NCBI RefSeq assembly: GCF_014653115.1
Contig: NZ_BNAD01000001.1
Span: 620,001 to 684,000 of the forward strand
DNA length: 64,000 nt
Direction: 5' to 3'
Source: Nocardioides flavus (ex Wang et al. 2016)
GTDB lineage: Bacteria > Actinomycetota > Actinomycetes > Propionibacteriales > Nocardioidaceae
The notes under the pieces were generated by a model. That model saw nothing but the letters and a program-made list of their open reading frames with translations. It ran no database searches and was not told where the DNA came from. Every line of letters begins with the position of its first letter. Position 1 is the first letter of the stretch. A program made the position numbers and the translations under genes. Positions 1 to 8,006 of the stretch are shown here, one piece after another.

Positions 1-660
1 CAGCTCGAGGAGCTCGCCTTGGCGCAGGCCGACGAAGGCGGCGAGGACGATGAAGAGCTTCAGTCGCTCGGGCATCGCGTCGGTGATCACCGCGATCTCG
101 TCGAGTGTCGCGGGAACGGCGACCCCGGACACCCGCGCAGCGGAGGCGCCGCGGATCTTCGGCGGCGCGCGATCGAGGAGCTCCTCCTCCTCGGCCGCTT
201 GGAGGATCGAGCGCAGCAGGCGGTAGGCCGCGGCGTTCGCGGCTGTCGTCTTCGGATCCATGGCGGCGCGCCACGCCTTGATCTCGGCGAGGGTCACCGA
301 CTTCAACGGCAGGTCTCCGAGTACCGGCAGAATCCGAGAGGAAAGCAGCGCCCGGTAGTTGTGCGCAGTATTGGGGCGCAGTGGCCGCTCGGCCAGGTAG
401 CGCTCGGCGTACGCCCGCAGCGTGTTGACCGCGGCCTCCTGCCTCCGCCTCTCGTCCTCCGCCTTCCGCACCGCCGGCGGCGCCCAGGCGTCACGGTCGA
501 TCAGCGCCCGCTCGGTGGCCAGCCACGCCTCGGCGTCGACCTTGGTGGCCAGCGTGCGCGAGTAGCGGGTGCCGTCGGGCATCGCGTAGCGCGCTCGATA
601 CGACACCGTGCCTGCGGCGCTCACCCGCCGCTCGATCTCCCCGAAGCCCCGCTTTGCCAT
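1..660 (-). CDS. Tyrosine recombinase / phage-type integrase, N-terminal 220 residues (runs off the left edge)
   Basis: Minus-strand reading frame open from an ATG at 658-660 to the window edge, so it has no stop here. The first ~60 residues (MAKRGFGEIERR...) look like the AP2-like arm-binding domain of actinobacterial integrases. About residues 75-165 form a SAM-like core-binding domain (LRAYAERYLAER, LPLKSVTLAEIKAWR). The catalytic domain begins near residue 185, and GLRQGELLEL at the very edge carries the first catalytic arginine. The rest of the catalytic domain, including the H-x-x-R and Tyr motifs, lies outside. It starts 125 bp from the 5' end of tRNA-Ala and points away from it, as expected at the border of a tRNA-associated integrated element. 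Confidence 0.85.
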   Translation of the reverse strand, partial: MAKRGFGEIERRVSAAGTVSYRARYAMPDGTRYSRTLATKVDAEAWLATERALIDRDAWAPPAVRKAEDERRRQEAAVNTLRAYAERYLAERPLRPNTAHNYRALLSSRILPVLGDLPLKSVTLAEIKAWRAAMDPKTTAANAAAYRLLRSILQAAEEEELLDRAPPKIRGASAARVSGVAVPATLDEIAVITDAMPERLKLFIVLAAFVGLRQGELLEL

Positions 661-785
661 CGCCGCCTCCGCCGCCGATACACTCAACCCCCTGCTCAAG
701 CGTATATCCCGTGGGGGACTGGTGGGGGAATAAACCTCCGTCAAAGGGGAGGAATGGCCCCACCTGACCGTGGATCTGAGCGTTA

Positions 786-861
786 GAGGCCTTGGCGCAA
801 TTGGTAGCGCACCTGCTTTGCAAGCAGGGGGTTAGGGGTTCGAGTCCCCTAGGCTCCACCA
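786..861 (+). tRNA. tRNA-Ala (anticodon TGC), CCA encoded
   Basis: Full 76-nt cloverleaf: D arm from 795, anticodon loop 817-823 with TGC at 819-821, T arm 834-850 with the TTCGAGT loop, and an encoded terminal CCA. The G3:U70 identity pair of tRNA-Ala is present (g788 with t855). The acceptor strand reads GAGGCCT against AGGCTCC, so position 2 is an A opposite C71 where a G is expected: an A:C mismatch. The other six acceptor pairs form. In mycobacteria the equivalent gene (alaT) lies between gyrA/tRNA-Ile and ppiA, which matches this position. Confidence 0.95.
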
Positions 862-945
862 CTTCCTGACCAGCAGTCGTGTGAGGTCCAGCCCACCCCT
901 CGAAATCAGTTCCGCGCGCCCGGGTCGCGGCGCCACACTGGTCGG

Positions 946-1617
946 GTGCTGGGCATCACCGACCTCCCGACCTACCTCGTCGGCCTGGTCCTGATCATCC
1001 TGCTGCCGGGACCGAACTCGCTCTACGTCCTCTCCGTCGCGGCACGACGGGGGGTTCGCAGCGGGTACGCCGGAGCTGCGGGGGTGTGGACAGGCGACGC
1101 GGTCCTCATGACCCTGTCCGCGGCCGGCGTGGCCTCGCTGCTCCAGGCCAACCCCGCGGCGTTCGCCGTGGTGAAGTGGGCGGGCGCGTCGTACCTGCTC
1201 TGGCTCGCGATCGGCATGCTGCGTGCGGCGTGGGGCATCTGGCACTCACGCGTACCGGTCGCCGACCAGATCGCCGACGCGGCCGTCGAGGCCGGCGTGG
1301 AGCCGCAGGGACGCGGGGAGCGGCCCTACCGACGGGCGCTGGTGATCAGCCTGCTCAACCCCAAGGCGATCCTGTTCTTCGTGGCGTTCTTCGTGCAGTT
1401 CGTCGACCCGGCGTACGCCCACCCGGTCCTGTCCTTCCTCGTCCTCGGCACGCTCGCGACGCTCGCCAGCGCGGCGTACCTCAGCGTCCTGATCTTCGCG
1501 GGCACGCACCTGGCAGCAGCCTTCCGCCGGCGCAAGGCGCTGTCGGCGGGCGCGACGTCGGCGGTCGGGGCCGTGTTCGTCGGGTTCGCGGTCAAGCTCG
1601 CGCTCGCCTCGGCCTGA
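946..1617 (+). CDS. leuE: LysE/RhtB-family exporter, LeuE-like
   Basis: 223-residue membrane protein with about six hydrophobic segments. The N-terminus LVGLVLIILLPGPNSLYVLS carries the family PGPN motif. GVWTGDAVLM and SLLNPKAILFFVAFFVQFVD correspond closely to E. coli LeuE, including the NPKA motif before helix 4. It is expected to export leucine or related hydrophobic amino acids from the cytoplasm. The GTG at 946 is chosen because the hydrophobic N-terminus begins directly after it. It stands alone between tRNA-Ala and an unrelated small gene. Substrate is inferred from family resemblance only. Confidence 0.85.
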   Translation: MLGITDLPTYLVGLVLIILLPGPNSLYVLSVAARRGVRSGYAGAAGVWTGDAVLMTLSAAGVASLLQANPAAFAVVKWAGASYLLWLAIGMLRAAWGIWHSRVPVADQIADAAVEAGVEPQGRGERPYRRALVISLLNPKAILFFVAFFVQFVDPAYAHPVLSFLVLGTLATLASAAYLSVLIFAGTHLAAAFRRRKALSAGATSAVGAVFVGFAVKLALASA

Positions 1618-1749
1618 GCACCCCCGCACCGACAGTCCCCGGGCCCTTCGGCTCTGGTGCGCGCGGGTGCGGGCGCGCAGGCTGGGTATCAGGACGGCGG
1701 CGTGCAACCGGCGCGTAGGCGGTCCCCGAGCCCGAGGAGGTGGGAGGCG

Positions 1750-1983
1750 GTGGACGGATTCGACGAGGTGGAGAAGGCCGCAGCGGCGCGCGAGGCTCGT
1801 GACGCCGTCGGAGCCAGGCAGCACAGGACCAGCAAGAGCGACGAGGTCGAGGCGGCCCTGATGCGCTACCTCGCCGGCGAGACCTACCGCGAGCGTGCGA
1901 AGCCCGCCGACACCGCCGACACCGCCGACACCGCCGACTCCGCCGAGGACGCTGGGCGGACGAACCCGGACGAGCCGTCGTGA
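1750..1983 (+). CDS. Small hydrophilic protein with ADT repeats, unknown function
   Basis: 77 residues from a GTG at 1750, preceded by a strong GGAGGTGGGAGG ribosome-binding region. The frame stays open upstream to 1657, but only this start has a good site. The first 50 residues are a charged helix-rich segment (VDGFDEVEKAAAAREARDA, RTSKSDEVEAALMRYLAGE). The C-terminus carries a threefold 9-bp tandem repeat encoding Ala-Asp-Thr, followed by an acidic tail. No known domain was recognised; it is supported by the start signal and reading-frame composition. Confidence 0.5.
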   Translation: MDGFDEVEKAAAAREARDAVGARQHRTSKSDEVEAALMRYLAGETYRERAKPADTADTADTADSAEDAGRTNPDEPS

Positions 1984-2074
1984 TCCGTGGCGCACATGGC
2001 GCGCGTCACGCCCACGCCGGTCGTGCCCACGGGCGCGTCTGACGACTCACCGCCCGGCTGGGACAATCGGGCTC

Positions 2075-2803
2075 GTGACCGCGCCCCGCCGACCCGGCCT
2101 GCTGACCGACCTCGGCGCCGCGGCCCTGACGCTGGTGCTGGTCGCCGTCGCCGGGATGCTCGGGAAGTGGCAGTACGACGCGTGGCAGGCCTCGCGCGAG
2201 GCCGAGGCGCGCGACCTCACCGGCATCGCACCGGTGCCGCTGGAGCAGGTGATGGGCAACGACGACCCGTTCCCCGCGCCCGACCTCGGACGCCCCGTCG
2301 AGATCGCCGGCGAGTGGCTCGACGGCGGCTTCTGGGTCGCCGACCGCGACCGCGGTGACCAGCCGGGCTACTGGGCGGTGGCACCGCTGCGGACGGGCGA
2401 GGCGGCCGTCCTCGTCGTACGCGGGTGGGCGCCGCGACCCGACGCCGAGCTCCTCGCGGTGAGCGGCAGCGAGGAGGTGACGGGCTGGCTGCAGGCACCC
2501 GAGGGGAGCCTGGTGACCGACGACGACCCGTCCGACGACGTCTTCCCGGAGATCCGCGTCGCCGACGCCGTCCAGCGCGTCGACCTCGACCTCTACTCCG
2601 CCTACGTGATCAGCCAGGAGCCGGCCGCCGGGCTGGAGGAGGCCGAGCTCGAGGCGCTGCCCACCCCCAGCCGGACCACCGGCATCCGCAACCTCCTCTA
2701 CGCGGTCGAGTGGTGGGTCTTCGGTGCCTTCGCGGCCTTCATCTGGTGGCGCTGGCGGCGCGACGTGACCGCCCCCCAGCTGCCCTCGGCGACGGCGGGA
2801 TAG
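2075..2803 (+). CDS. SURF1-family protein (cytochrome oxidase biogenesis)
   Basis: 242 residues from a GTG at 2075. It has the SURF1 layout: an N-terminal transmembrane segment (about 11-30) followed by GKWQYDAW, a periplasmic domain (about 40-210; GRPVEIAGEWLDGGFWVADRD, AVLVVRGWAPR) and a C-terminal membrane helix (about 212-228; VEWWVFGAFAAFIWWRWRR). SURF1 proteins help insert heme a into cytochrome c oxidase subunit I. The frame is open further upstream to 1895, but that stretch overlaps the preceding gene in another frame and is Pro/Arg-rich shadow. Followed after 3 nt by the DUF3817 gene, so probably co-transcribed. Confidence 0.85.
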   Translation: MTAPRRPGLLTDLGAAALTLVLVAVAGMLGKWQYDAWQASREAEARDLTGIAPVPLEQVMGNDDPFPAPDLGRPVEIAGEWLDGGFWVADRDRGDQPGYWAVAPLRTGEAAVLVVRGWAPRPDAELLAVSGSEEVTGWLQAPEGSLVTDDDPSDDVFPEIRVADAVQRVDLDLYSAYVISQEPAAGLEEAELEALPTPSRTTGIRNLLYAVEWWVFGAFAAFIWWRWRRDVTAPQLPSATAG

Positions 2804-2806
2804 GTC

Positions 2807-3208
2807 GTGCCGGATACCTTTGCCGCCGTGTCCCGCAACCTCACCGCCTACCGCGTGATGGCCGCGATCGTCGGCGTCCTCCTCGTGGTGCTCTGCCTGG
2901 TCGGCGTGCCGCTGGCCAACTTCGACGGATCCCCCATGTGGGGCGTCTTCGACAGCACGCCCGCCTGGGTCACCACCGGCTCCGACGCCCAGCACGTCGG
3001 CGAGCTGATCACGACCTACCTCGGCGTCGCGCACGGCTGGCTCTACATGATCTTCCTCTTCAGCGCGTTCCTGCTCTCGCGTCGCGCCGGGTGGGACCTG
3101 CCGTTCACGCTGGTCACGCTCGCGTGCGGGACGATCCCGCTGCTGTCGTTCTGGGCCGAGCGCCGCGCGACGAGGCGCGTACGGGCCGAGCACCCCGAGC
3201 TGGCCTGA
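2807..3208 (+). CDS. DUF3817 family membrane protein
   Basis: 133 residues if the GTG at 2807 is used, 126 if the GTG at 2828 is the start. Three hydrophobic segments (MAAIVGVLLVVLCLVGVPLA; LGVAHGWLYMIFLFSAFLL; FTLVTLACGTIPLLSFWAER) with the HGWLYMIF sequence typical of the DUF3817 family. Members are small integral membrane proteins without assigned function, often near respiratory genes in actinobacteria. The 3-nt gap to SURF1 suggests one transcript. The C-terminus is basic (ERRATRRVRAEHPE). Confidence 0.8.
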   Translation: MPDTFAAVSRNLTAYRVMAAIVGVLLVVLCLVGVPLANFDGSPMWGVFDSTPAWVTTGSDAQHVGELITTYLGVAHGWLYMIFLFSAFLLSRRAGWDLPFTLVTLACGTIPLLSFWAERRATRRVRAEHPELA

Positions 3209-3239
3209 ACCAGGGTGGCGGGTCACTAGGGTCTGTCCC

Positions 3240-4070
3240 ATGGTGACGGCGTTCGTGCTCGGCGGTGGGGGCGTCCTCGGCGCCGTCGAGGTAGGCATGC
3301 TGCGCGCGCTGCTCGAGCGCGGGATCGTCCCCGACCTCGTCCTCGGCACCAGCGTCGGCGCCCTCAACGGCGCCATGGTCGCCCGGCAGCCCGGTCTCGA
3401 GGTCGTCGAGCGGCTCACCGAGCTGTGGGCCGCGACCGCCGAGAGCCGCGACGTCTACGGCGACCGTCCGCTGCGCACCGTACGGCGCGCGGTGTCGACC
3501 GGCACCCACATCTATTCCTCGACGCCCCTGCGGACACGGCTGGAGGAGGAGTTCGGCGACACCCGGATCGAGGACCTCCCGGTGCGGCTCGAGGTGTGCG
3601 CGGCGAGCATCGAGCGGGCGGCTGAGCACTGGTTCACCAGCGGCCCGGTGGTGCCCGCGATCCTCGCCAGCGCCGCCGTGCCCGGCCTCCTCCCGCCGGC
3701 CGAGGTCGACGGTGAGCACTTCCTCGACGGCGGCCTGGTCAACTCGATCCCGGTCGGGCGTGCGGTCGAGCTCGGCGCCACCCGGGTCTTCGTCCTCCAG
3801 GTCGGGCGGATCGACCGCCCGCTCAAGCCGCCCACGCGGCCGTGGCAGGTGGCGCGGGTCAGCTTCGAGGTCGCCCGGCGACACCGGTTCATGCGCGAGA
3901 TCGCGGCGATCCCCGAAGGCGTCGAGGCTCACGTCCTGCCCGCCGCCGGCACCTCGGCGCGCGACGACTCGCTGCGCGCCCACCGCGACTTCTCCCGCGT
4001 GCAGGGCCGCATCGACGCCACGTACGCCGCGTCGCGGGCCTACCTCGACGACCACCTCGGCGCGTCATGA
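3240..4070 (+). CDS. Patatin-like phospholipase
   Basis: 276 residues. The oxyanion-hole glycines (LGGGGVLGAVEVGM, from residue 8), the nucleophile elbow G-T-S38-V-G and the catalytic aspartate in D163-G-G are all present, which defines the Ser-Asp dyad of patatins. It is expected to cleave fatty acyl chains from phospholipids or related lipids. No signal peptide or membrane helix is visible, so it is probably cytoplasmic or membrane-peripheral. Its stop codon overlaps the ATG of the next gene (ATGA at 4067-4070), so translation of a lipase and an acyltransferase-like protein is coupled. Confidence 0.9.
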   Translation: MVTAFVLGGGGVLGAVEVGMLRALLERGIVPDLVLGTSVGALNGAMVARQPGLEVVERLTELWAATAESRDVYGDRPLRTVRRAVSTGTHIYSSTPLRTRLEEEFGDTRIEDLPVRLEVCAASIERAAEHWFTSGPVVPAILASAAVPGLLPPAEVDGEHFLDGGLVNSIPVGRAVELGATRVFVLQVGRIDRPLKPPTRPWQVARVSFEVARRHRFMREIAAIPEGVEAHVLPAAGTSARDDSLRAHRDFSRVQGRIDATYAASRAYLDDHLGAS

Positions 4071-5077
4071 GACACCCCGCCGTCTGGGCAGTCCGCCGGC
4101 TGGTCGTCGCGCCCGCGGTGGTGGCGGCCACCGTGCTGATGTGGGTCACCCTGCCGGGCTGGCTGCTCGTCGCCGCGGCCCTCGCGCCCGTGCTGCCCGG
4201 GCGGTGGCGGGCGCTGCGCGTGCTGTGGCTGGTCCTGCTCTACGCCACCTTCGAGACCCTGCTCCTCGCGGTGCTGCTCGGCCTGTGGCTGGCCAGCGGC
4301 TTCGGCTGGCGGATCCGCTCGCCCTACTTCGCCGGCATCCACTACGACCTGGTGCAGGGCACGCTCATCGTGTTCTTCCGCGAGGCGCGGCGCGTGCTCG
4401 CGCTGCGGATCCGCACCGACGGGCCGCACCCCTCGCGCGCGGTGGACGGTCCGGTGATCGTGATGTGCCGGCACGCCGGCCCCGGTGACTCGTTCATGCT
4501 GATGTACGCCCTGCTGCACTGGTACCACCGCGAGCCGCGGGTGGTGCTGAAGAACACCTTGGCGTGGGACCCCGCCATCGACGTGATCCTCAACCGCGTC
4601 CCGGCGCGCTTCATCTCCCCCAACCCGGCGGCCGGCGAGGACCTCGAGTCGCAGATCGCCTCGCTCGCCGAGAGCCTGGACGCCAACGACGCGTTCGTGA
4701 TCTTCCCCGAGGGCGGCAACTTCACCCCCGAGCGCCGCGACCGGGCGATAGCCCGGCTCAGGAAGCTCGGCCTGGAGCGGATGGCGGCGCGTGCCGAGGA
4801 GATGGTGCACGTGCTGGCGCCCCGCCCGGGCGGCGTGCTCGCCGCGCTCGAGGCCGCGCCCGACGCGGACGTGCTGATGGTGGCCCACACCGGCCTCGAC
4901 CACCTGCTCACCGTCGGCGACCTGTGGCGCGAGCTGCCGATGGACAAGCAGATCACCATGCGGTGGTGGCGGGTCGCGCGCGAGGACGTCCCGGCGGACC
5001 GCGACGAGCGCATCGACTGGCTCTACGGCTGGTGGGAGCGCATCGACGCGTGGGTCGAGGACAACCGCCCCGCCTGA
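4067..5077 (+). CDS. Membrane-bound PlsC-like acyltransferase
   Basis: 336 residues. The first ~90 contain two or three hydrophobic segments. The H-x4-D catalytic motif of glycerolipid acyltransferases is present as H136-A-G-P-G-D141, and the phosphate-binding block as FPEGGNF (from residue 213), a variant of FPEGTRS. Family members transfer acyl groups to lysophospholipids at the cytoplasmic face of the membrane. The ATG at 4067 was chosen because it overlaps the patatin stop. Pairing with the patatin suggests deacylation/reacylation remodelling of one lipid pool (inference). Confidence 0.8.
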   Translation: MRHPAVWAVRRLVVAPAVVAATVLMWVTLPGWLLVAAALAPVLPGRWRALRVLWLVLLYATFETLLLAVLLGLWLASGFGWRIRSPYFAGIHYDLVQGTLIVFFREARRVLALRIRTDGPHPSRAVDGPVIVMCRHAGPGDSFMLMYALLHWYHREPRVVLKNTLAWDPAIDVILNRVPARFISPNPAAGEDLESQIASLAESLDANDAFVIFPEGGNFTPERRDRAIARLRKLGLERMAARAEEMVHVLAPRPGGVLAALEAAPDADVLMVAHTGLDHLLTVGDLWRELPMDKQITMRWWRVAREDVPADRDERIDWLYGWWERIDAWVEDNRPA

Positions 5078-5088
5078 CCCCCGCGGGA

Positions 5089-5138
5089 GCGGTGGTCCAC
5101 CCGCGTCCGGGGGCCGCGGAATGTGGGTGGACCACCGC
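5089..5138. repeat. Intergenic palindromic repeat, family 1, copy a
   Basis: Perfect 14-bp arms GCGGTGGTCCACCC (5089-5102) and GGGTGGACCACCGC (5125-5138) around a 22-nt centre. It lies between the convergent ends of the acyltransferase gene and the alanine-rich protein gene. The inner right flank AATGTGG is shared with copy b. It could act as a bidirectional terminator or be a REP-like element. Confidence 0.75.
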
Positions 5139-5169
5139 CGCCGGGCGCGTACGGGCGTGGACACGACTC

Positions 5170-5223
5170 GGGCGGTGCCCCACCCACCTTCGCCAGTCGG
5201 CGAATGTGGCTGGAGCACCGCCC
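5170..5223. repeat. Intergenic palindromic repeat, family 1, copy b
   Basis: Starts GGGCGGTG (5170) and ends CACCGCCC (5223), with an inner perfect stem TTCGCC-agtc-GGCGAA. The right half carries AATGTGGCTGGAGCACCGCC, closely matching the right arm of copy a (AATGTGGGTGGACCACCGC). Two diverged copies of one element in 135 bp indicate a mobile or amplified palindromic repeat rather than a single terminator. Confidence 0.65.
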
Positions 5224-5251
5224 GGAGCGGCGTACGCGGTGGTGCGGTGGC

Positions 5252-6076
5252 TCAGTGCTTCTTCGGCACGTCGTCGATGTCGATGACGTCGGCGGGCGCG
5301 TCGGGCGTGGTGGCGGGGTGCGCCTCCTCGACCGAGTCGCTGATCGCCTCGCCCGGCTCGCCGCCGCCGGTGTCGTCGGTGGCCGGCGGGTCGACGGTCA
5401 CGACGTCGTCCGCGCTGACGTCCCCGGTGGCCTCGGGCGGCAGCGGGTCGGTGAGCGGGTCACCGCCCGGCGCCGCGGAGGTGCTCGCCGGCGAGGCGGG
5501 CGTGGGCGGCGGGGTCGGAGCGGCGGGCGTGGCCGGCTTCGGGGGCGCCGGGGGCACGTAGGTCGACTGCCAGTTCGCCTCGGCGTCCTGCTTGCCCTTG
5601 AGCTTGCTGAACACGAAACCGCCCACGGCCAGCAGGCCGGTGAGGAGCAGGAACTTCTTGAGCTTGCCGCCCTTGGGCTCGGGCTCGACGCCGCGCAGCT
5701 CGTTGACCTTGGCTGCCGCGAGCTCGCGACCCTCGGCCGCACGCTCGGCGGCGAGGGAGGCGGCGACGGCCGCCTTGTCAGCGGCGTTGGCGCGAACCTC
5801 CGCCAGCAGGGGGGCGGCCTTCTCGCGGGCCTCCGCGGTCTTCGCGGCGGCGACGGCGGCGCCCGCGGTGGCGGCACCGGCGGCCTTCGTGCGGCCGTCG
5901 GCGATCAACGGCTGCGCCTTCTCGCGCGCCTCGGCGATCGCCGGTCCGGCCTTCTCCACCGCCTGTTCCCAGGCTGACTCCAGCTGGGGGACGACGGTGT
6001 CGGTGACGGTCTCGGTGACCTGCTCGACGTAGTCCTGGGCCCGGTCCATCAGGGTCTTCTTGCGGCCGAAAGGCAT
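5252..6076 (-). CDS. Alanine-rich single-pass membrane protein, unknown function
   Basis: 274 residues with a perfect GAGGAGGT ribosome-binding site before the ATG at 6076. Residues 1-135 are a charged Ala/Glu-rich helical region, probably coiled coil (VEQVTETVTDTVVPQLE, AEAREKAAPLLAEVRANAAD). One hydrophobic segment follows (about 140-157; KKFLLLTGLLAVGGFVFSKL), then a Pro/Thr/Asp-rich tail ending DVIDIDDVPKKH. It is divergent from ppiA. In mycobacteria this place beside ppiA is taken by the division-associated protein CwsA, also single-pass. The resemblance is positional and topological only; no sequence similarity is claimed. Confidence 0.75.
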   Translation of the reverse strand: MPFGRKKTLMDRAQDYVEQVTETVTDTVVPQLESAWEQAVEKAGPAIAEAREKAQPLIADGRTKAAGAATAGAAVAAAKTAEAREKAAPLLAEVRANAADKAAVAASLAAERAAEGRELAAAKVNELRGVEPEPKGGKLKKFLLLTGLLAVGGFVFSKLKGKQDAEANWQSTYVPPAPPKPATPAAPTPPPTPASPASTSAAPGGDPLTDPLPPEATGDVSADDVVTVDPPATDDTGGGEPGEAISDSVEEAHPATTPDAPADVIDIDDVPKKH

Positions 6077-6204
6077 GCGTGACCTCCTCAGTCAGTGTGC
6101 GTCCATCTCACCATGGGCACCCTGACGCGACCAGCCCCGTCCGGGTGTGGGGGGCGCGTGGCAGGATCGGGTCGCACACCGACATCACTCGAGAGGCACA
6201 TCCC

Positions 6205-6717
<513 letters not shown>

Positions 6718-6768
6718 CCACCTCCTGACCGACACCTGTCCGACACCTGACCGACGCCCCCGACCCCG

Positions 6769-7713
6769 ATGACCCAGCCGCCCGAGAGGCCGACTGCCGA
6801 CCAGGCCGCGGCCGGGGTGCCGACGTGCTACCGGCACCCCGACCGCGAGACCTGGATCCGCTGCCAGCGCTGCGACCGGCCGATCTGCCCGGACTGCATG
6901 CGTGACGCCGCGGTGGGCTTCCAGTGCCCCGACTGCGTCAAGCAGGCCAACAAGGGCTCGCGCCAGAACCGCGCGATGTACGGCGGGGAGCGCAGCGCCG
7001 ACCCCCGGCTGACGTCGTTCGTCATCATCGGGATCAACGCGCTCGTGTGGCTGGCGATCACCGCGACCGGGGGCAACCGCTCCCGGGTCGTGGAGCTGTT
7101 CGCGCTCCGGCCCAACGGCTACTGCGCGCCCGGCGACGGCTACATCTACGACCAGGGCCACCCGCTGTGCGCCAGCCCGGCCGTACGGGAGGTCGCCGGC
7201 GTCGCCGACGGCGCCTGGTGGCAGCTGATGACGAGCGTGTTCACCCACGTCGAGATCTGGCACGTCGCGCTCAACATGTTCGCCGTGTTCATCCTCGGGC
7301 CCACGCTCGAGGGCATCGTCGGTCGCACCCGGTTCCTCGCGATCTACCTCGTCAGCGGCCTGGCCTCCTCGGCGCTGGTGATGTGGCTCAGCTTCGAGTA
7401 CGGCGCGACGGTCGGCGCCTCGGGCGCAATCTTCGGGCTCCTCGGGGCGCTGCTCGTGGTCGCCCGCAAGGCGCGGCTCAACGCCCAGTGGCTCGTGCAG
7501 AACCTCGTGCTCGGCGCGGTCATCACCGTCGTCGGCTGGCGGATGATCTCCTGGCAGGGGCACCTCGGCGGCTTCCTCGGGGGTGTCGCGGCCGCGGCGA
7601 TCGTGGCGTACGCCCCGAAGGCGCAGCGCTCGCTCGTGCAGTGGGTCGGGCTCGGTGCCCTGGCCGTCGTGCTGGTCGTCCTCGCGCTGGTGCGCGGCGC
7701 GTCCCTGACCTGA
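6769..7713 (+). CDS. Rhomboid-family intramembrane serine protease with N-terminal zinc-binding domain
   Basis: 314 residues. Residues 20-56 carry eight potential metal ligands (C20, H23, C32, C35, C40, C43, C53, C56), a B-box-like zinc finger common in actinobacterial rhomboids. Membrane segments begin near residue 82. The catalytic serine is S218 in GASGAIFG and the catalytic histidine H265 in GHLGGFLGG. It is expected to cleave membrane protein substrates within the bilayer. It follows ppiA by 51 bp. Two inverted repeats and a DnaA-box cluster lie downstream. Confidence 0.93.
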   Translation: MTQPPERPTADQAAAGVPTCYRHPDRETWIRCQRCDRPICPDCMRDAAVGFQCPDCVKQANKGSRQNRAMYGGERSADPRLTSFVIIGINALVWLAITATGGNRSRVVELFALRPNGYCAPGDGYIYDQGHPLCASPAVREVAGVADGAWWQLMTSVFTHVEIWHVALNMFAVFILGPTLEGIVGRTRFLAIYLVSGLASSALVMWLSFEYGATVGASGAIFGLLGALLVVARKARLNAQWLVQNLVLGAVITVVGWRMISWQGHLGGFLGGVAAAAIVAYAPKAQRSLVQWVGLGALAVVLVVLALVRGASLT

Positions 7714-7731
7714 CCCGAGCCTCCGGGCCGA

Positions 7732-7772
7732 CAGCCCCCGTCCCTCGTCGTACGACGCGGAGGCGGGGGCTG
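7732..7772 (+). terminator. Hairpin downstream of the rhomboid gene, probable terminator
   Basis: Arms CAGCCCCCG (7732-7740) and CGGGGGCTG (7764-7772) enclose a smaller perfect palindrome CGTCGTACGACG. It starts 18 bp after the rhomboid stop. No T-run follows, as is usual for high-GC actinobacterial terminators. Confidence 0.6.
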
Positions 7773-7797
7773 AGTCGTACGCGCGGGTGGCCGCCGA

Positions 7798-7875
7798 TTT
7801 CCCACAGGTGTGCACACAGGTGTGGATAACTACAGGCGTGTAATTCTCCACAGGCGTTGTCCACAGTGGGGATAT
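7798..7875. promoter_or_regulatory. Cluster of DnaA-box-like 9-mers
   Basis: Within 78 bp there are a perfect TTATCCACA on the minus strand (7821-7829), TTGTCCACA (7857-7865, the box preferred in Streptomyces and mycobacteria), TTCTCCACA (7844-7852, one mismatch), and weaker TTTCCCACA (7798-7806) and TGGGGATAT (7867-7875). The stretch is markedly less GC-rich than its surroundings and contains no gene. It lies between rhomboid and crgA, not between dnaA and dnaN. A DnaA titration or regulatory site, or a secondary origin element, is the likely role. Confidence 0.6.
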
Positions 7876-7906
7876 CTCGGGCCCAGCCCACGGTCCCTGA
7901 AATCGA

Positions 7907-7966
7907 CTCGAGCGGTGAGAGAGACGCCTTCCCTTCCCCAGGAAGGCGCCTCACTCACCGCTCGAG
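7907..7966. terminator. Long hairpin between convergent rhomboid and crgA genes
   Basis: 26-nt arms beginning CTCGAGCGGTGAG and ending GCCTTCC, with two mismatches, around an 8-nt loop. It lies between convergent genes, so it could terminate both. It is immediately right of the DnaA-box cluster, which leaves open a role in that element. Confidence 0.6.
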
Positions 7967-8006
7967 GCGACGAATGGTCGGCCCGGTCACCGGGCCGAGG
8001 GAGAAC

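Noticed and set aside
491..862. Minus-strand reading frame starting MVEPRGLEPLTPCLQSRC across tRNA-Ala
   Set aside because: This sequence is the translation of the tRNA-Ala gene on the opposite strand and is a common false annotation. The rest overlaps the integrase in another frame.
1901..1960. CRISPR-like short tandem repeats
   Set aside because: The 9-bp units GCCGACACC are contiguous codon repeats for Ala-Asp-Thr, without spacers. No CRISPR array was seen anywhere in the window.
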